A stretch of 64,000 nucleotides of DNA, from assembly GCF_001238275.1 (NCBI RefSeq), contig NZ_LGTB01000016.1, forward strand, positions 102,489-166,488, read 5' to 3'. This stretch comes from Bradyrhizobium viridifuturi (GTDB lineage Bacteria > Pseudomonadota > Alphaproteobacteria > Rhizobiales > Xanthobacteraceae). The notes beneath the pieces were generated by a model, which saw nothing but the letters and a program-made list of their open reading frames with translations, had not been told where the DNA came from and searched no databases. Numbering within the stretch: position 1 is the first letter of the stretch; every line of letters begins with the position of its first letter. The position numbers and the translations under genes are program-made. Shown here one piece after another: positions 56,094 through 64,000 of the stretch.

Positions 56094-57017
56094 ATGGATT
56101 TCCGCCAGCTTAGGACCTTTGCGTGCGTCGCGGAACTCGGGAGTCTGAGCAAGGCATCCGATACCTTGCGGGTTGCGCAGCCGGCGCTGAGCCGGCAGAT
56201 CAAGCTGTTGGAGCACGAGCTGCGCACCGAATTGTTCACGCGCAACGGCCGCGGCATGGTGCTGACCGATGCCGGCCGGCTGCTGCTGGCGCGCACCAGC
56301 GGTATCGTGCGGCAGATCGACCAGATCCGCGACGACATCCAGTCCGCCGGCGGCGCGCCGTCCGGGCGCGTCGTGCTTGGCCTCGTGCCGACGGTGAGCT
56401 GCGTGCTGTCGGCGCGGCTGGCGCGGCGCACGGTGGAGCACTACCCCGGCATCTCGCTCTGCATTGTCGAGAGCTACAGCGGCCATCTGATCGAGTGGCT
56501 GCATCGCGGCGAGATGGATCTTGCGGTGATCTACGGCCCGTCGGTCGACCTGCATTTGGCGGTGCAGAGCCTCGGCCGCGACAGCATCGTCGCGGTCGGC
56601 CCGCGCGGCAGCGGGCTGAAGCAGAAGAAGCAGGTGGAATTCGGCTGGCTGATGCGCCAGCGCCTGGTGCTGCCCAGTCATTCGCACGGCCTCCGCGCGC
56701 TGCTCGAACATGCTGCGGCCCGAAAGAAGATCGATCTCGACGTCAAGCTCGAGGCGGATTCGTTCCGGGTGCTGACCAGCCTGGTCGAGGAGGGGCTCGG
56801 ATACACCATGCTGCCGCCGTCCTCGGTGCGCGCCGAGGTCGCGGAGGGCCGGCTCGAGACCGCGCCGATCGCGCGGCCGGCGCCGCGGCGCGAGTTGACG
56901 CTGGCCTCGCCGGTCGAGCATCCCGGCTCCAATGCGATGACGCTGATCGCAAAGCTGTTGCGCGACGAGGTCGCCGCGCTGCGCGCCGAGGGGCTCTGGG
57001 ATATCCAGCTCGCCTGA
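56094..57017 (+). CDS. LysR family transcriptional regulator
   Basis: This 307-residue LysR regulator has the N-terminal winged helix (MDFRQLRTFACVAELGSLSK, ASDTLRVAQPALSRQIKLLE) and the periplasmic-binding-like effector domain from about residue 90. The ATG at 56094 has AGGA 9 bases upstream. It is divergent from the acyl-CoA dehydrogenase operon and is its likely activator, responding to an intermediate of that pathway. Confidence 0.94.
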   Translation: MDFRQLRTFACVAELGSLSKASDTLRVAQPALSRQIKLLEHELRTELFTRNGRGMVLTDAGRLLLARTSGIVRQIDQIRDDIQSAGGAPSGRVVLGLVPTVSCVLSARLARRTVEHYPGISLCIVESYSGHLIEWLHRGEMDLAVIYGPSVDLHLAVQSLGRDSIVAVGPRGSGLKQKKQVEFGWLMRQRLVLPSHSHGLRALLEHAAARKKIDLDVKLEADSFRVLTSLVEEGLGYTMLPPSSVRAEVAEGRLETAPIARPAPRRELTLASPVEHPGSNAMTLIAKLLRDEVAALRAEGLWDIQLA

Positions 57018-57030
57018 GCGCGGCTTCGCA

Positions 57031-57621
57031 TCACTTCACCACGAAGCCGAGATGGCCGCGGAAGCGGTTCTTGAGGTAGGTGCCGTCGCGCGGCGGCAAC
57101 GCGCGCTCGACCTCGCCGGACGCGATGCGGATCCGCGCCAGCCGCGGGCCGCCGCCGAGATCGCGCAGGCTGTTGCGGAAATTCTCGATGCCGGACATGT
57201 CGGCGATATCCGAGACATTGCCGATGCCCGCGCCGCTCGCGATCACCTCGAGCTTGGCGCCGAGACCAGAATGGCTGAGCTGCATGCCGGTCTCGCCGAA
57301 ATGGCCGTTGTCGAGCACCGCGATCGAGAGATTGCCGGGCTGCTTGGTCGCGATGGTGAGGAGGCTGCCGATCCCCATCAGCTGCTCACCGTCGCCGGTG
57401 ACAACCAGTACCGGGCGCTTCGGCTGCGCCAGCGCGAGGCCGAGCCCGACCATCGCAGCGCCGCCCATCGCGCCCCAGAGATAGAAATTGCCGGGATGCT
57501 CGCCGGCATCGAACACGTCGTAGGACGACGAGCCGAGTCCGGAGATCACCAGAAGATCGCCGCGGTCGGCAAGCAGTGCCTTCACGGCGGCGCGGCGATC
57601 GAGAGTGCCGGTTGCTGACAT
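57031..57621 (-). CDS. TPP enzyme beta subunit, ComE/phosphonopyruvate decarboxylase-like
   Basis: This 196-residue PP domain of a split TPP decarboxylase has the cofactor motif TGDGEQLMGIGSLLTIATKQ (residues 76-95) with partner Asn105 in VLDNGHFGETG, and the conserved WGAMGGAAMVGLGLA. The alpha subunit gene is immediately upstream, its stop overlapping this ATG by one base. The pair resembles sulfopyruvate decarboxylase (ComDE) and related phosphonopyruvate decarboxylases. The true 2-keto acid is unknown. Confidence 0.87.
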   Translation of the reverse strand: MSATGTLDRRAAVKALLADRGDLLVISGLGSSSYDVFDAGEHPGNFYLWGAMGGAAMVGLGLALAQPKRPVLVVTGDGEQLMGIGSLLTIATKQPGNLSIAVLDNGHFGETGMQLSHSGLGAKLEVIASGAGIGNVSDIADMSGIENFRNSLRDLGGGPRLARIRIASGEVERALPPRDGTYLKNRFRGHLGFVVK

Positions 57622-58181
57622 CAGTGCGTCTCCTTGGTCCACTTCTTGCGGCCGATCATCCGCTGCGAGATCAGCACCGCGACCTGCTGGTCGCCGTCAT
57701 AGGCGAGCGAGGCGGCGGCCGAGATCACTTCCTCGGCGTCGTCGGGATTCTCGAGGCGCAGCACCGTCGTGCCCATGATCTCGAAGGCCTGCGGCGTCGC
57801 GCGGCCCATCGGGATCTGCCAGGGATTGAACTCGGCCCATTCGCCGCGCATCGTCACCAGGGTCAGCAGCGGGAAGCGGCAGCTCGCCATTAGCGACAGC
57901 ATGTTGACGCAATTGCCGACGCCGCTCGATTGCATCAGCAGCACCGCGCAGTCGCCGCCGAGCCAGGCGCCGGCGGCGAGCGCCACGCCTTCCTCTTCTG
58001 TAGTCAGCACCGTGGTCTTGATGCCGGCATCGGCGTGCGACAGCTTGATCAGCTCGGAATGTCCCGCGTCGGGGACGTAGCACACCTGCGCAACGCCGAA
58101 GCTCTTCAGCGTGCGGTAGATCGCAACCGGCCAGTCGCGGCTGGTCGCGCTGTCCTGGTGAACGGCAATCTGGTCCATCAT
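57621..58181 (-). CDS. TPP enzyme alpha subunit, ComD-like
   Basis: This 186-residue PYR domain of the split enzyme starts MMDQIAVHQDSATSRDWPV. Its catalytic Glu is in LTTEEEGVALAAGAWLGG (about residue 63), with SSGVGNCVNMLSLM and FPLLTLVTMRGEWAEFNPWQ following. The N-terminal domain alone cannot bind TPP pyrophosphate, so it needs the downstream beta subunit. A GAGG precedes the double ATG at 58181. Confidence 0.87.
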   Translation of the reverse strand: MMDQIAVHQDSATSRDWPVAIYRTLKSFGVAQVCYVPDAGHSELIKLSHADAGIKTTVLTTEEEGVALAAGAWLGGDCAVLLMQSSGVGNCVNMLSLMASCRFPLLTLVTMRGEWAEFNPWQIPMGRATPQAFEIMGTTVLRLENPDDAEEVISAAASLAYDGDQQVAVLISQRMIGRKKWTKETH

Positions 58182-58300
58182 GGCCTCGGTTCGGGGCGCG
58201 CAGAGGCGCGTCCTCACACCGGGAGGCTTAGCGGGTAGGGGCGCTCAAATCCCGTCACATCTGTTTCGCGCAGCTATGCCGGAATTGTATATCTCCGTCA

Positions 58301-59104
58301 TCAGCCGTTCGGCTGCAGAAGCGCGCCGTATTGCTTGCTCGTGGCGACCGCGGCGGCGGCCTGTCCGATGACGCGCATCGCCGCCATCATGGGCCACGGC
58401 CCGAGGCTGACCCGTCGCACGCCGACGCGGGCGAGATCGGCGATGTCGGGGACACCCTGCGTCACCATGATGTTGACGGGTAGCGGCGTCAGTTGCACGA
58501 ACCGCTCGATCAGCGCGAGCTCGGTGAGCCCGGGTACGAAAATCCCATCGGCGCCGGCATCGGCATAGATCCTCGCGCGCCGGGCCGCTTCATTCAGGCA
58601 CTGCTCCGGCGAGCCGAACTTCAGCAGAAACGGATCGGTCCGCGCATTGATGAAGAGATCAATTCCGAGCTTTTGCGCGGTGGCCCGGACGGCCCGGATC
58701 TTCTCGCCATGCTGGGCGGGATCGACGAGTTGCCGCCTTCCGCCCGAAAGCCCGTCCTCGATATTGATGCCGATGGCACCGGCTTTCAGGATCCGCGCCG
58801 CTGAATGCGCGGCGGCCTCCGCCGTATCGCCATAGCCCGCCTCCAGATCGATCGATACCGGAACTGGCACCGAAGCGGTCATCCGCGCGACCAGGCCTTC
58901 CACCATGTCGAGCGGGGCGTTCTCTCCGTCGGCGTAGCCGAGTGCGGCCGCGACGGCCCCGCTGCTGGTCGCCACCGCCGGCGACGACTTCGCGATCGCC
59001 TTGGCGGTGGCGACATCCCAGGCGTTGAACAGGACGAGCGGATCGCCCGTCTTGTGAAGGGCTCGAAATGCTTCGGCGTATTGCTGCTGCGTCGTGGCGT
59101 CCAT
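58301..59104 (-). CDS. Isocitrate lyase / PEP mutase superfamily protein
   Basis: This 267-residue (beta/alpha)8 protein has LFNAWDVATAKAIAKS, SIDLEAGYGD with the Mg-binding Asp86 region, and GINIEDGLSGG. The PEP mutase signature (EDKxxxxxNS) is absent, reading EDGLSGGRR, and the lyase motif KRCGH is also absent. It is therefore neither a confirmed PEP mutase nor isocitrate lyase, although it is next to a phosphonopyruvate-decarboxylase-like pair. ATG 59104 has AGGAG 8 bases upstream. Confidence 0.87.
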   Translation of the reverse strand: MDATTQQQYAEAFRALHKTGDPLVLFNAWDVATAKAIAKSSPAVATSSGAVAAALGYADGENAPLDMVEGLVARMTASVPVPVSIDLEAGYGDTAEAAAHSAARILKAGAIGINIEDGLSGGRRQLVDPAQHGEKIRAVRATAQKLGIDLFINARTDPFLLKFGSPEQCLNEAARRARIYADAGADGIFVPGLTELALIERFVQLTPLPVNIMVTQGVPDIADLARVGVRRVSLGPWPMMAAMRVIGQAAAAVATSKQYGALLQPNG

Positions 59105-59174
59105 TGCGCACACTCCTGATCAGAGGATTTGAAGATGCTGTGATTGTCGCGGCCGCCGGTTGCGGCGCGCCTGT

Positions 59175-60074
59175 TCAGTCGGCGCCGTGCGTTTTGAACC
59201 AGTCCAAGATCAGGCTGGTCACCTCGGCCTCACGCTCGAGGTGCGGGAAGTGCCCGACATCGGGCAGGATGACCCTGCGATGTGGCCCCTTGAAGAGCGG
59301 CTCCTCCTGCATCGAATACCGCGCCGTCGGATCGTTGCCGCCATAGATCGTCAGCGTCGGCGTATGCATGTCGTTGATCGGCAGCCGGCCCGCGGCTCCC
59401 GCTTCGACCAGGCCATTGTAGTACTTCAACGCCGCTTTCATGGTGCCGGGAGAGCTGAGCGTCTCCTTGACCGAGCGAAGATGCTCGTCGTTCTGCAGGG
59501 TCGGCGACCACAACTTCCAAAGGTAGTCGACGAAGGGAAGTCCCTCGATGTTGACCGCCGAGTGAGCGCCGGGCACCGTAAAGAAATAGACATGGAAGAC
59601 CGATCGAACGGCGTCGGGATCGCTCCTGAGGCTTGCGATCGTGATCGGGTGCGCGGTGTTCATGACGACCGCGGCCTTGATCGCCGACGGCGCCGTGGCC
59701 AGCGCCTGGAAGGTCGAGGTGCCGCCCCAATCCATGCCGACGACGCAGGCCCGTCCGTCGTCGCTCAGCGCTTCGATCAGTGCTTCGAGATCCCTGCCCA
59801 GCGCAATCGGATCGAAGATGCCGTCGGCCGGAATCCCGGTCGGCGCATAGCCGCGCAGGAACGGCGCGACCGCGCGATACCCGGCATCCGCGAACACCTG
59901 CAGCTGCTTGCGATACGACCAGGCGTTGTCGGGAAAGCCGTGCATGAACATGACCAGCGGCCCACTGCCCTGTTCGAGATAGGCAAACCGCACGCCGTTG
60001 GCCTGCACGTATTTCAGGGCGGGTTCGCTGCCTGTGGTCTCAGGCGTTGCCAGTGCGCCGCTTCGGGTCGTCAT
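59175..60074 (-). CDS. Alpha/beta hydrolase with an Asp nucleophile, epoxide hydrolase/dehalogenase-like
   Basis: This 299-residue alpha/beta hydrolase has the oxyanion motif MHGFPDNAW and the nucleophile elbow VVGMDWGGTS, with Asp115 in place of Ser. The late His lies in VGHFPHLERE. An Asp nucleophile points to soluble epoxide hydrolase, haloalkane or fluoroacetate dehalogenase activity. The start at 60074 has GGAGA upstream. It is divergent from a MarR gene, with two strong operators in the 106-base gap. Confidence 0.9.
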   Translation of the reverse strand: MTTRSGALATPETTGSEPALKYVQANGVRFAYLEQGSGPLVMFMHGFPDNAWSYRKQLQVFADAGYRAVAPFLRGYAPTGIPADGIFDPIALGRDLEALIEALSDDGRACVVGMDWGGTSTFQALATAPSAIKAAVVMNTAHPITIASLRSDPDAVRSVFHVYFFTVPGAHSAVNIEGLPFVDYLWKLWSPTLQNDEHLRSVKETLSSPGTMKAALKYYNGLVEAGAAGRLPINDMHTPTLTIYGGNDPTARYSMQEEPLFKGPHRRVILPDVGHFPHLEREAEVTSLILDWFKTHGAD

Positions 60075-60115
60075 CGCTGCTCTCCATTTTTCATCGTTGT
60101 CGCTCTCTGGGGTAA

Positions 60116-60136
60116 ATATGTGCGTAGCGCACATAT
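60116..60136. promoter_or_regulatory. MarR operator 1
   Basis: A perfect 9-bp inverted repeat ATATGTGCGtagCGCACATAT lies in the hydrolase/MarR intergenic region, close to the hydrolase start. A near-identical site lies 35 bases away (centre to centre). MarR dimers bind such 18-21 bp palindromes. Confidence 0.85.
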
Positions 60137-60150
60137 CTGGTCAAGTTGTT

Positions 60151-60171
60151 TTTTGTGCGCAGCGCACATAT
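60151..60171. promoter_or_regulatory. MarR operator 2
   Basis: The palindrome TGTGCGcagCGCACA matches operator 1 in its core and ends 9 bases before the MarR start codon, so binding here would block the regulator's own expression. Confidence 0.82.
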
Positions 60172-60180
60172 TATGAGGGC

Positions 60181-60690
60181 ATGGAAAACGGAATCGCCAA
60201 TCTGCTGGGCGCGCTGTCGCTCGCCGTCATGGATCGCATCGAGCAGGGCGCGCGCGAGGTGGTCGGCCGCGGCGGCGAGACGCCCGCGGCGCTCATCGTG
60301 ATCGGCTATGGCCAGGGCATGACCAACGACAAGCTCAGGCGGATCCTCGGCCTGTCGCATTCCGGAACGGTCCGGCTGGTGGATCGTCTGGTGTCGGATC
60401 GGCTGGTCGAGCGCCGGCCCGGCAAGGACGGCCGCGAGGTCGCCTTGCACCTGACGGCGTCGGGCGTCGCGTCCCGGAACGAGCTGCTGGCGTCGCGGAT
60501 TTCGGCGGTGACGTCGCTGCTGGAGGTGCTGTCATCGGCCGAACGGAAGCAGCTGGCGACGCTGATCCGCGCATTGCTCGCCCGGCAGGACACCTCCGAG
60601 ATGGATCGCTTCACGATCTGCCGGATGTGCGACGACCGGGTCTGCACCAATTGCCCGTTGCCGACCAACAAGGGCCAGCACGGTCACTGA
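60181..60690 (+). CDS. MarR family regulator with a C-terminal four-Cys motif
   Basis: This 169-residue MarR protein has a winged helix (LRRILGLSHSGTVRLVDRLV, ERRPGKDGREVALHLTASG) and an uncommon C-terminus with Cys147, Cys150, Cys155 and Cys158 (CRMCDDRVCTNC), suited to a metal or thiol switch. It is divergent from the Asp-nucleophile hydrolase and is flanked by two clear operators, so it likely represses both genes and may be released by an electrophile or metal. Confidence 0.93.
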   Translation: MENGIANLLGALSLAVMDRIEQGAREVVGRGGETPAALIVIGYGQGMTNDKLRRILGLSHSGTVRLVDRLVSDRLVERRPGKDGREVALHLTASGVASRNELLASRISAVTSLLEVLSSAERKQLATLIRALLARQDTSEMDRFTICRMCDDRVCTNCPLPTNKGQHGH

Positions 60691-60700
60691 CCTCTTACCG

Positions 60701-62542
60701 TCAGTCCGCGCGCTTTTGCGCCGTGAACACGTACATGTCCCAGAACGTCTCCGGATGCTCGACCTCGAAGCGGTGCCATTGATCGAGATTGGTCTCGTCG
60801 GCCGTCCCCGGAAACTGCTTGCGGAATTTCTCGAGCACCGCCGGGTCGTCAAACGGCTCGAAGCCCTGGAAAGTCAGGCCATGATCGTTCAGGAACGCCG
60901 CGATCTCCGGGATGGTGAGGCGGTGTTCCATGACGTTGAACAGCAGATCGCGGCAGCCGCTCATGCTGTAGAAATCCTTGGCGCCGATCAGCGGTCTCCA
61001 TTGCTCGGCCTCGCGGAAGATCTCCTGCCGGCACCGCCTGATGTCGTCGGCGGTGGCGCGATAATGGCGAGCTGCGATGCGGCTGCGGGCTTCGACAATG
61101 ACGCGGCGTGCCAGCTCGCTGTAAAGGCCGATGCGCATCGTGCCGCCCGGCCGCAGCAGCGAGACCAGCACGCGCCAGCCGGCAAAGGGCTCGGCAAGAT
61201 GATGCAGCACCCCGACCGACTCGATGCTGTCGAAGGTGCGATCGATCGAGCCCAACTCCAGGATATCAGCCTGCGCATACTCGACATTGCGCAAGCCGAA
61301 CTCGCGCGTCTTGCGGCGGGCGTAGGCGAGGCTGGTCATGCTGATGTCGACCGCGAGCAGGCGCGCATTCGGATAGACCTGCGCGATCTGGATCGCGTGC
61401 GAACCGGTGCCGCAACCGGCGATCAGAATATCCCGTTCGGCCTGCTGTTCCGCAGTCGCGACCGTCTTTCCCCGCGCCCGATCGGCGACGAATGCCGAAA
61501 GCGGGTTCACGGTCCAGCGTGGATAGGGATTCTCCTCGTACTGGCGCATCACCTCGACTGATACGTCGTTCCTGATCGGGGTGAGCGTCGCAATGGCGCT
61601 GCGCTCTGCCTTCTCGTCGTGCGGTTCGCGAAGCTGCACCCGCAACAAGCCGGCGACGGTTGGAGGCCATTCCCGGCGCAGCAGCGCGTCCGCCGCCGGC
61701 AGGGCATGAAGCGGGAAGTACGCTGCGACGACGGCCAGCGTCAGCGGCGCGATCGCGGCGCTGGATGCCAGGTCGTGCAGCAATCGATCGCGCAGTGCGC
61801 CCGCCTGCTTGCTCTCCGCCTCGGCCTGTCCATAGACATATTCGTTGATGAAGCATTGCCGGGCGAGCGCGCAGGCAAAGGCAACGAGATCGTCGTCATC
61901 GCCATCGCTGCGTTGCTCGCCGGCGAGCCGCAGCAATTCGGCTCGCACGTGCCCGAGCAGCACTTCGAGCTGCATGCTCGCCAGCGTCGTTGCTTCCATC
62001 GCGCAGCGCAGGAACAGATCGCTGGCCAGCGGGGCAACGCCTTCGCCGCCGAACAAGTCGGCGCTCGTCACCGGTAGCGGCCACTTGCCGGCAATCCGCG
62101 CGACATAGCGAGTGACGGTCGGACTTTGCAGGATGAAGCCGACGGCCTTCGCATCCATGCCGAGCGCGAGCGCCTTGCTGAAATGCGCAGTAGCTTTGCC
62201 GCGATTGCCGAGCGCCTGGTACGAATTGCCGGCATTGTAGTGGCAGGCGGCATTCAGGTCGTCGGACGCAATCGCCTTCGCGAAGGTCTTCACGGCGGCC
62301 CGGTGGTCGCCGGCAGCCTGCGCCATCAGGCCGAGCAGGTTCAGGCTCTGCACATGGGCAGGCTCGCGCGCAAGAATGCTCCGGCAGATCTCCTGCGCCT
62401 CGTTGAAGCGGCGCACCCCGTAGAAGCGGCTGGCCTCTGCGGCAAGGTCGGCAATGCTGATGCCCGCGGAGCCGAAAGCAGGTGCGCTCTTGCCGGACGC
62501 GTCCCGTTGCTTACCGGCCGCACGCCGTTCTTTTCGGTTCAT
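60701..62542 (-). CDS. TPR-domain class I methyltransferase
   Basis: This 613-residue protein starts MNRKERRAAGKQ, then has about three TPR units (about residues 30-140: EICRSILAREPAHVQSLNLL, AVKTFAKAIASDDLNAACHY) and a middle helical region. A Rossmann SAM-dependent methyltransferase domain follows, with DILIAGCGTGSHAIQIAQ (about residue 370), LLAVDISMTSLAYARRK and SVGVLHHLAEPFAGWRVLVS. A long C-terminal part ends near EHPETFWDMYVF. The target of methylation is unknown; TPR units probably bind a partner protein. Confidence 0.9.
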   Translation of the reverse strand: MNRKERRAAGKQRDASGKSAPAFGSAGISIADLAAEASRFYGVRRFNEAQEICRSILAREPAHVQSLNLLGLMAQAAGDHRAAVKTFAKAIASDDLNAACHYNAGNSYQALGNRGKATAHFSKALALGMDAKAVGFILQSPTVTRYVARIAGKWPLPVTSADLFGGEGVAPLASDLFLRCAMEATTLASMQLEVLLGHVRAELLRLAGEQRSDGDDDDLVAFACALARQCFINEYVYGQAEAESKQAGALRDRLLHDLASSAAIAPLTLAVVAAYFPLHALPAADALLRREWPPTVAGLLRVQLREPHDEKAERSAIATLTPIRNDVSVEVMRQYEENPYPRWTVNPLSAFVADRARGKTVATAEQQAERDILIAGCGTGSHAIQIAQVYPNARLLAVDISMTSLAYARRKTREFGLRNVEYAQADILELGSIDRTFDSIESVGVLHHLAEPFAGWRVLVSLLRPGGTMRIGLYSELARRVIVEARSRIAARHYRATADDIRRCRQEIFREAEQWRPLIGAKDFYSMSGCRDLLFNVMEHRLTIPEIAAFLNDHGLTFQGFEPFDDPAVLEKFRKQFPGTADETNLDQWHRFEVEHPETFWDMYVFTAQKRAD

Positions 62543-62614
62543 GATCCGTCAACTGGCCCAAGCTGTAAGACGCGGCAAGACATAGGGCCGAACGTAATTG
62601 CAGCCAAGGATTAT

Positions 62615-63895
62615 TCAGCCCGGGATCCGTACCGGCAGGTTCTCGATGCCGCGCACGAAGCTGGAATAGACCCGCTTCGGCTCACCGACCACCTCGATGC
62701 GGTCGAAACGCTTCAGCATCTCCTGCCAGACAATCTTGAGCTGCAGCTCGGCAAGCCGCATGCCGACGCAGCGGTGGATGCCGAAGCCGAACGACAGATG
62801 GATGCGGGGCCGGGCGCGGTCGATGATGAACTCGTCGGGCCGGTCGATCACCTCGTCGTCGCGATTGCCGGAGACGTACCACATCACGACGCGGTCGCCC
62901 TTCCGGATCGTCTTGCCGCCGATCTCGGTGTCCTGCAGCGCGGTGCGCCGCATATGCGCCAGCGGCGTCTGCCAGCGGATCACCTCCGGCACCATGGTGT
63001 CGATCAGCGCAGGGTTCTCCTTCAGTTTCCGGAACTGGTCGGGATGCTCATGCAGCGCCAGCACCGAGCCGCTCATGGTGTTGCGCGTGGTGTCGTTGCC
63101 GCCGACGATCAACAGGATGATGTTGCCCATCAGATTGTCGGGATCCATGTGCCGCGTGGCGTCGCTGTGCGCCATCATCGACAGCAGGTCGTTCTTCGGG
63201 GCCGAGTTGACACGCTCGTTCCAGAGCTTGGAGAAATAGGCGTAGCACTCGTCCATCTCCTGCCGCCGCTGTTCCGGCGACTCGACGATGCCGCTTTTCG
63301 GTAGCGCGGTGGAGACGTCGGACCAGCGCGTCAGCTTGCGCCGCTCCTCCCAGGGGAAGTCGAACAGCGTCGCGAGCATCTGGGTCGTCAATTCGATCGA
63401 GACGCGCTCGACGAAATTGAAGGTCTCGTTGCGCGGCAGGTTGTCGAGCACGCTGGCCGAGCGCTGGCGGATCAGCTTAGCCAGCTCGTCGAGATGATCA
63501 GGCGTGAACATCGGCGACACGGTCTTGCGCTGATGGGCGTGCTTCGGCTGGTCCATCGCGATGAAGCTCGGATAGTCGTAGCCGGGTGGCACGTCGCGAA
63601 TCGAGATGCCGCCGAGCGTGGAATCCGAGGAGAAGATGCCGTGGCTGGTGTCGACATGCATGATGTCGTTGTACTTCACCACGGACCAATAGGGCTCGAT
63701 CGGCGCATTGGTGCAGTAGTGCACCGGCTCTTCCTTGCGCAGCCGCTCGAACCACGGCCACAGCGTATCGTTCTGGAATAGCCGCGGCGCGCCGGGATGG
63801 AAATCCTTCAATGGCGTCGCATAGGCTTCCTCGCGCGCCTGGCGCAGCAGCTCGGCCCGGTCGGCACGGATGGCGGTCTGGACGTTCATCTTCAT
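62615..63895 (-). CDS. Cytochrome P450, CYP153-like
   Basis: This 426-residue bacterial class I P450 has the I-helix IILLIVGGNDTTRNTM, the K-helix EVIR, the region LAHMRRTALQDTEIGGKTIR and the heme loop FGFGIHRCVGMRLAEL with Cys376 as thiolate ligand. These details fit the CYP153 group of alkane and fatty acid terminal hydroxylases. Its ferredoxin and ferredoxin reductase are not in the window, though they may lie beyond the edge. GGAG lies upstream of ATG 63895. Family placement is from remembered motifs. Confidence 0.9.
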   Translation of the reverse strand: MKMNVQTAIRADRAELLRQAREEAYATPLKDFHPGAPRLFQNDTLWPWFERLRKEEPVHYCTNAPIEPYWSVVKYNDIMHVDTSHGIFSSDSTLGGISIRDVPPGYDYPSFIAMDQPKHAHQRKTVSPMFTPDHLDELAKLIRQRSASVLDNLPRNETFNFVERVSIELTTQMLATLFDFPWEERRKLTRWSDVSTALPKSGIVESPEQRRQEMDECYAYFSKLWNERVNSAPKNDLLSMMAHSDATRHMDPDNLMGNIILLIVGGNDTTRNTMSGSVLALHEHPDQFRKLKENPALIDTMVPEVIRWQTPLAHMRRTALQDTEIGGKTIRKGDRVVMWYVSGNRDDEVIDRPDEFIIDRARPRIHLSFGFGIHRCVGMRLAELQLKIVWQEMLKRFDRIEVVGEPKRVYSSFVRGIENLPVRIPG

Positions 63896-63915
63896 TGGCT
63901 CCGGCGGCGGTTCTC

Positions 63916-63939
63916 ACCTCTCCCGCTTGCGGGGGAGGT
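63916..63939. repeat. GC-rich palindrome upstream of the P450 gene
   Basis: ACCTCTCCCGCttgcGGGGGAGGT is a hairpin of the same class as those at 40988 and 44009, 21 bases upstream of the P450 start codon. The window ends within this repeat-rich segment. Confidence 0.55.
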
Positions 63940-64000
63940 CGCTGCGCTCGAAGAGCGCGGCGGGTGGGGGCTCTCTCCACTCAGAGACTGCTTCTGTGGT

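Noticed and set aside
57031..59104. Phosphonate biosynthesis cluster
   Set aside because: The PEP-mutase-superfamily protein lacks the EDKxxxxxNS signature, and no transaminase, phosphonate transferase or phn genes are adjacent.

Overview
The window looks like chromosomal DNA of a Bradyrhizobium-type alphaproteobacterium (family Nitrobacteraceae). This rests on uniformly high GC, long antisense shadow frames, a minimal bifunctional PutA of about 1001 residues with an Lrp-type PutR beside it, a subclass B3 metallo-beta-lactamase close to the Bradyrhizobium BJP-1 type, many acyl-CoA enzymes, and small intergenic palindromes of the kind common in that genus. These are family-level judgements from reading; no database search was run. 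I see no rRNA, tRNA, CRISPR array, transposase or phage gene. No gene-free stretch exceeds about 285 bases.

Layout. 1-7.3 kb (+): 3'-part of an M1 aminopeptidase, an acetolactate-synthase-like TPP enzyme, phosphoglucomutase, then an overlapping epimerase / DHDPS-like pair. 7.4-10 kb: an orphan form-II CoxL-like molybdenum hydroxylase broken by one missing base and lying between two palindromic repeats. 10-13.2 kb (-): an enoyl-CoA hydratase plus two paired acyl-CoA dehydrogenases. 13.3-15.4 kb (+): LemA with two TPM-domain proteins. 15.4-18.8 kb (-): GST, MHS-type transporter, and a metallo-hydrolase overlapping a cyclic-nucleotide-binding protein. 18.9-22 kb (+): an unknown membrane-anchored coiled-coil protein, an unknown secreted CxxCH protein and a tiny membrane protein. 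22-27 kb: CoA-transferase, PutA (-) and divergent PutR (+). 27-30 kb (+): an exported candidate cysteine hydrolase and a TPR protein. 30.1-32.2 kb (-): cold-shock protein and a SorAB-like sulfite dehydrogenase pair whose cytochrome gene is also frameshifted. 32.4-36.3 kb: a small secreted protein, a redox-anchor/ferredoxin/adenylate cyclase fusion (CyaC-like), and a GT39 glycosyltransferase whose tail is encoded by repeat DNA.

36.6-41 kb: YcjF/YcjX pair (-), hemolysin-III/PAQR protein and an SDR (+). 41.2-44 kb: isochorismatase-like hydrolase and TetR regulator (-), divergent from an AbfD/HpaB-fold flavoprotein, with clear TetR operators between. 44-47.3 kb (-): benzoylformate-decarboxylase-like enzyme, B3 metallo-beta-lactamase, tautomerase. 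47.4-51.6 kb: HxlR regulator (-) divergent from glyoxalase-like, Tat-exported epoxide hydrolase and monooxygenase genes (+), then a small protein and a lactonase-type MBL protein (-). 51.6-56 kb (-): acyl-CoA dehydrogenase, CoA-transferase, FAS1-type dehydratase and HisC, divergent from a LysR gene. 57-59.1 kb (-): a split ComDE-like TPP decarboxylase and a PEP-mutase-superfamily protein. 59.2-60.7 kb: an Asp-nucleophile alpha/beta hydrolase divergent from a MarR regulator with two near-perfect operators. 60.7-64 kb (-): TPR-methyltransferase and a CYP153-like P450.

Overall this is a catabolic and stress-response region made of small regulator-plus-enzyme modules, not one large system. The most notable items are the two single-base frameshifts in redox genes, the redox-sensing adenylate cyclase fusion, the AbfD-like protein lacking two cluster ligands, the BJP-1-like lactamase, the candidate Cys-His-Asp exported hydrolase, and repeat DNA captured as coding sequence.
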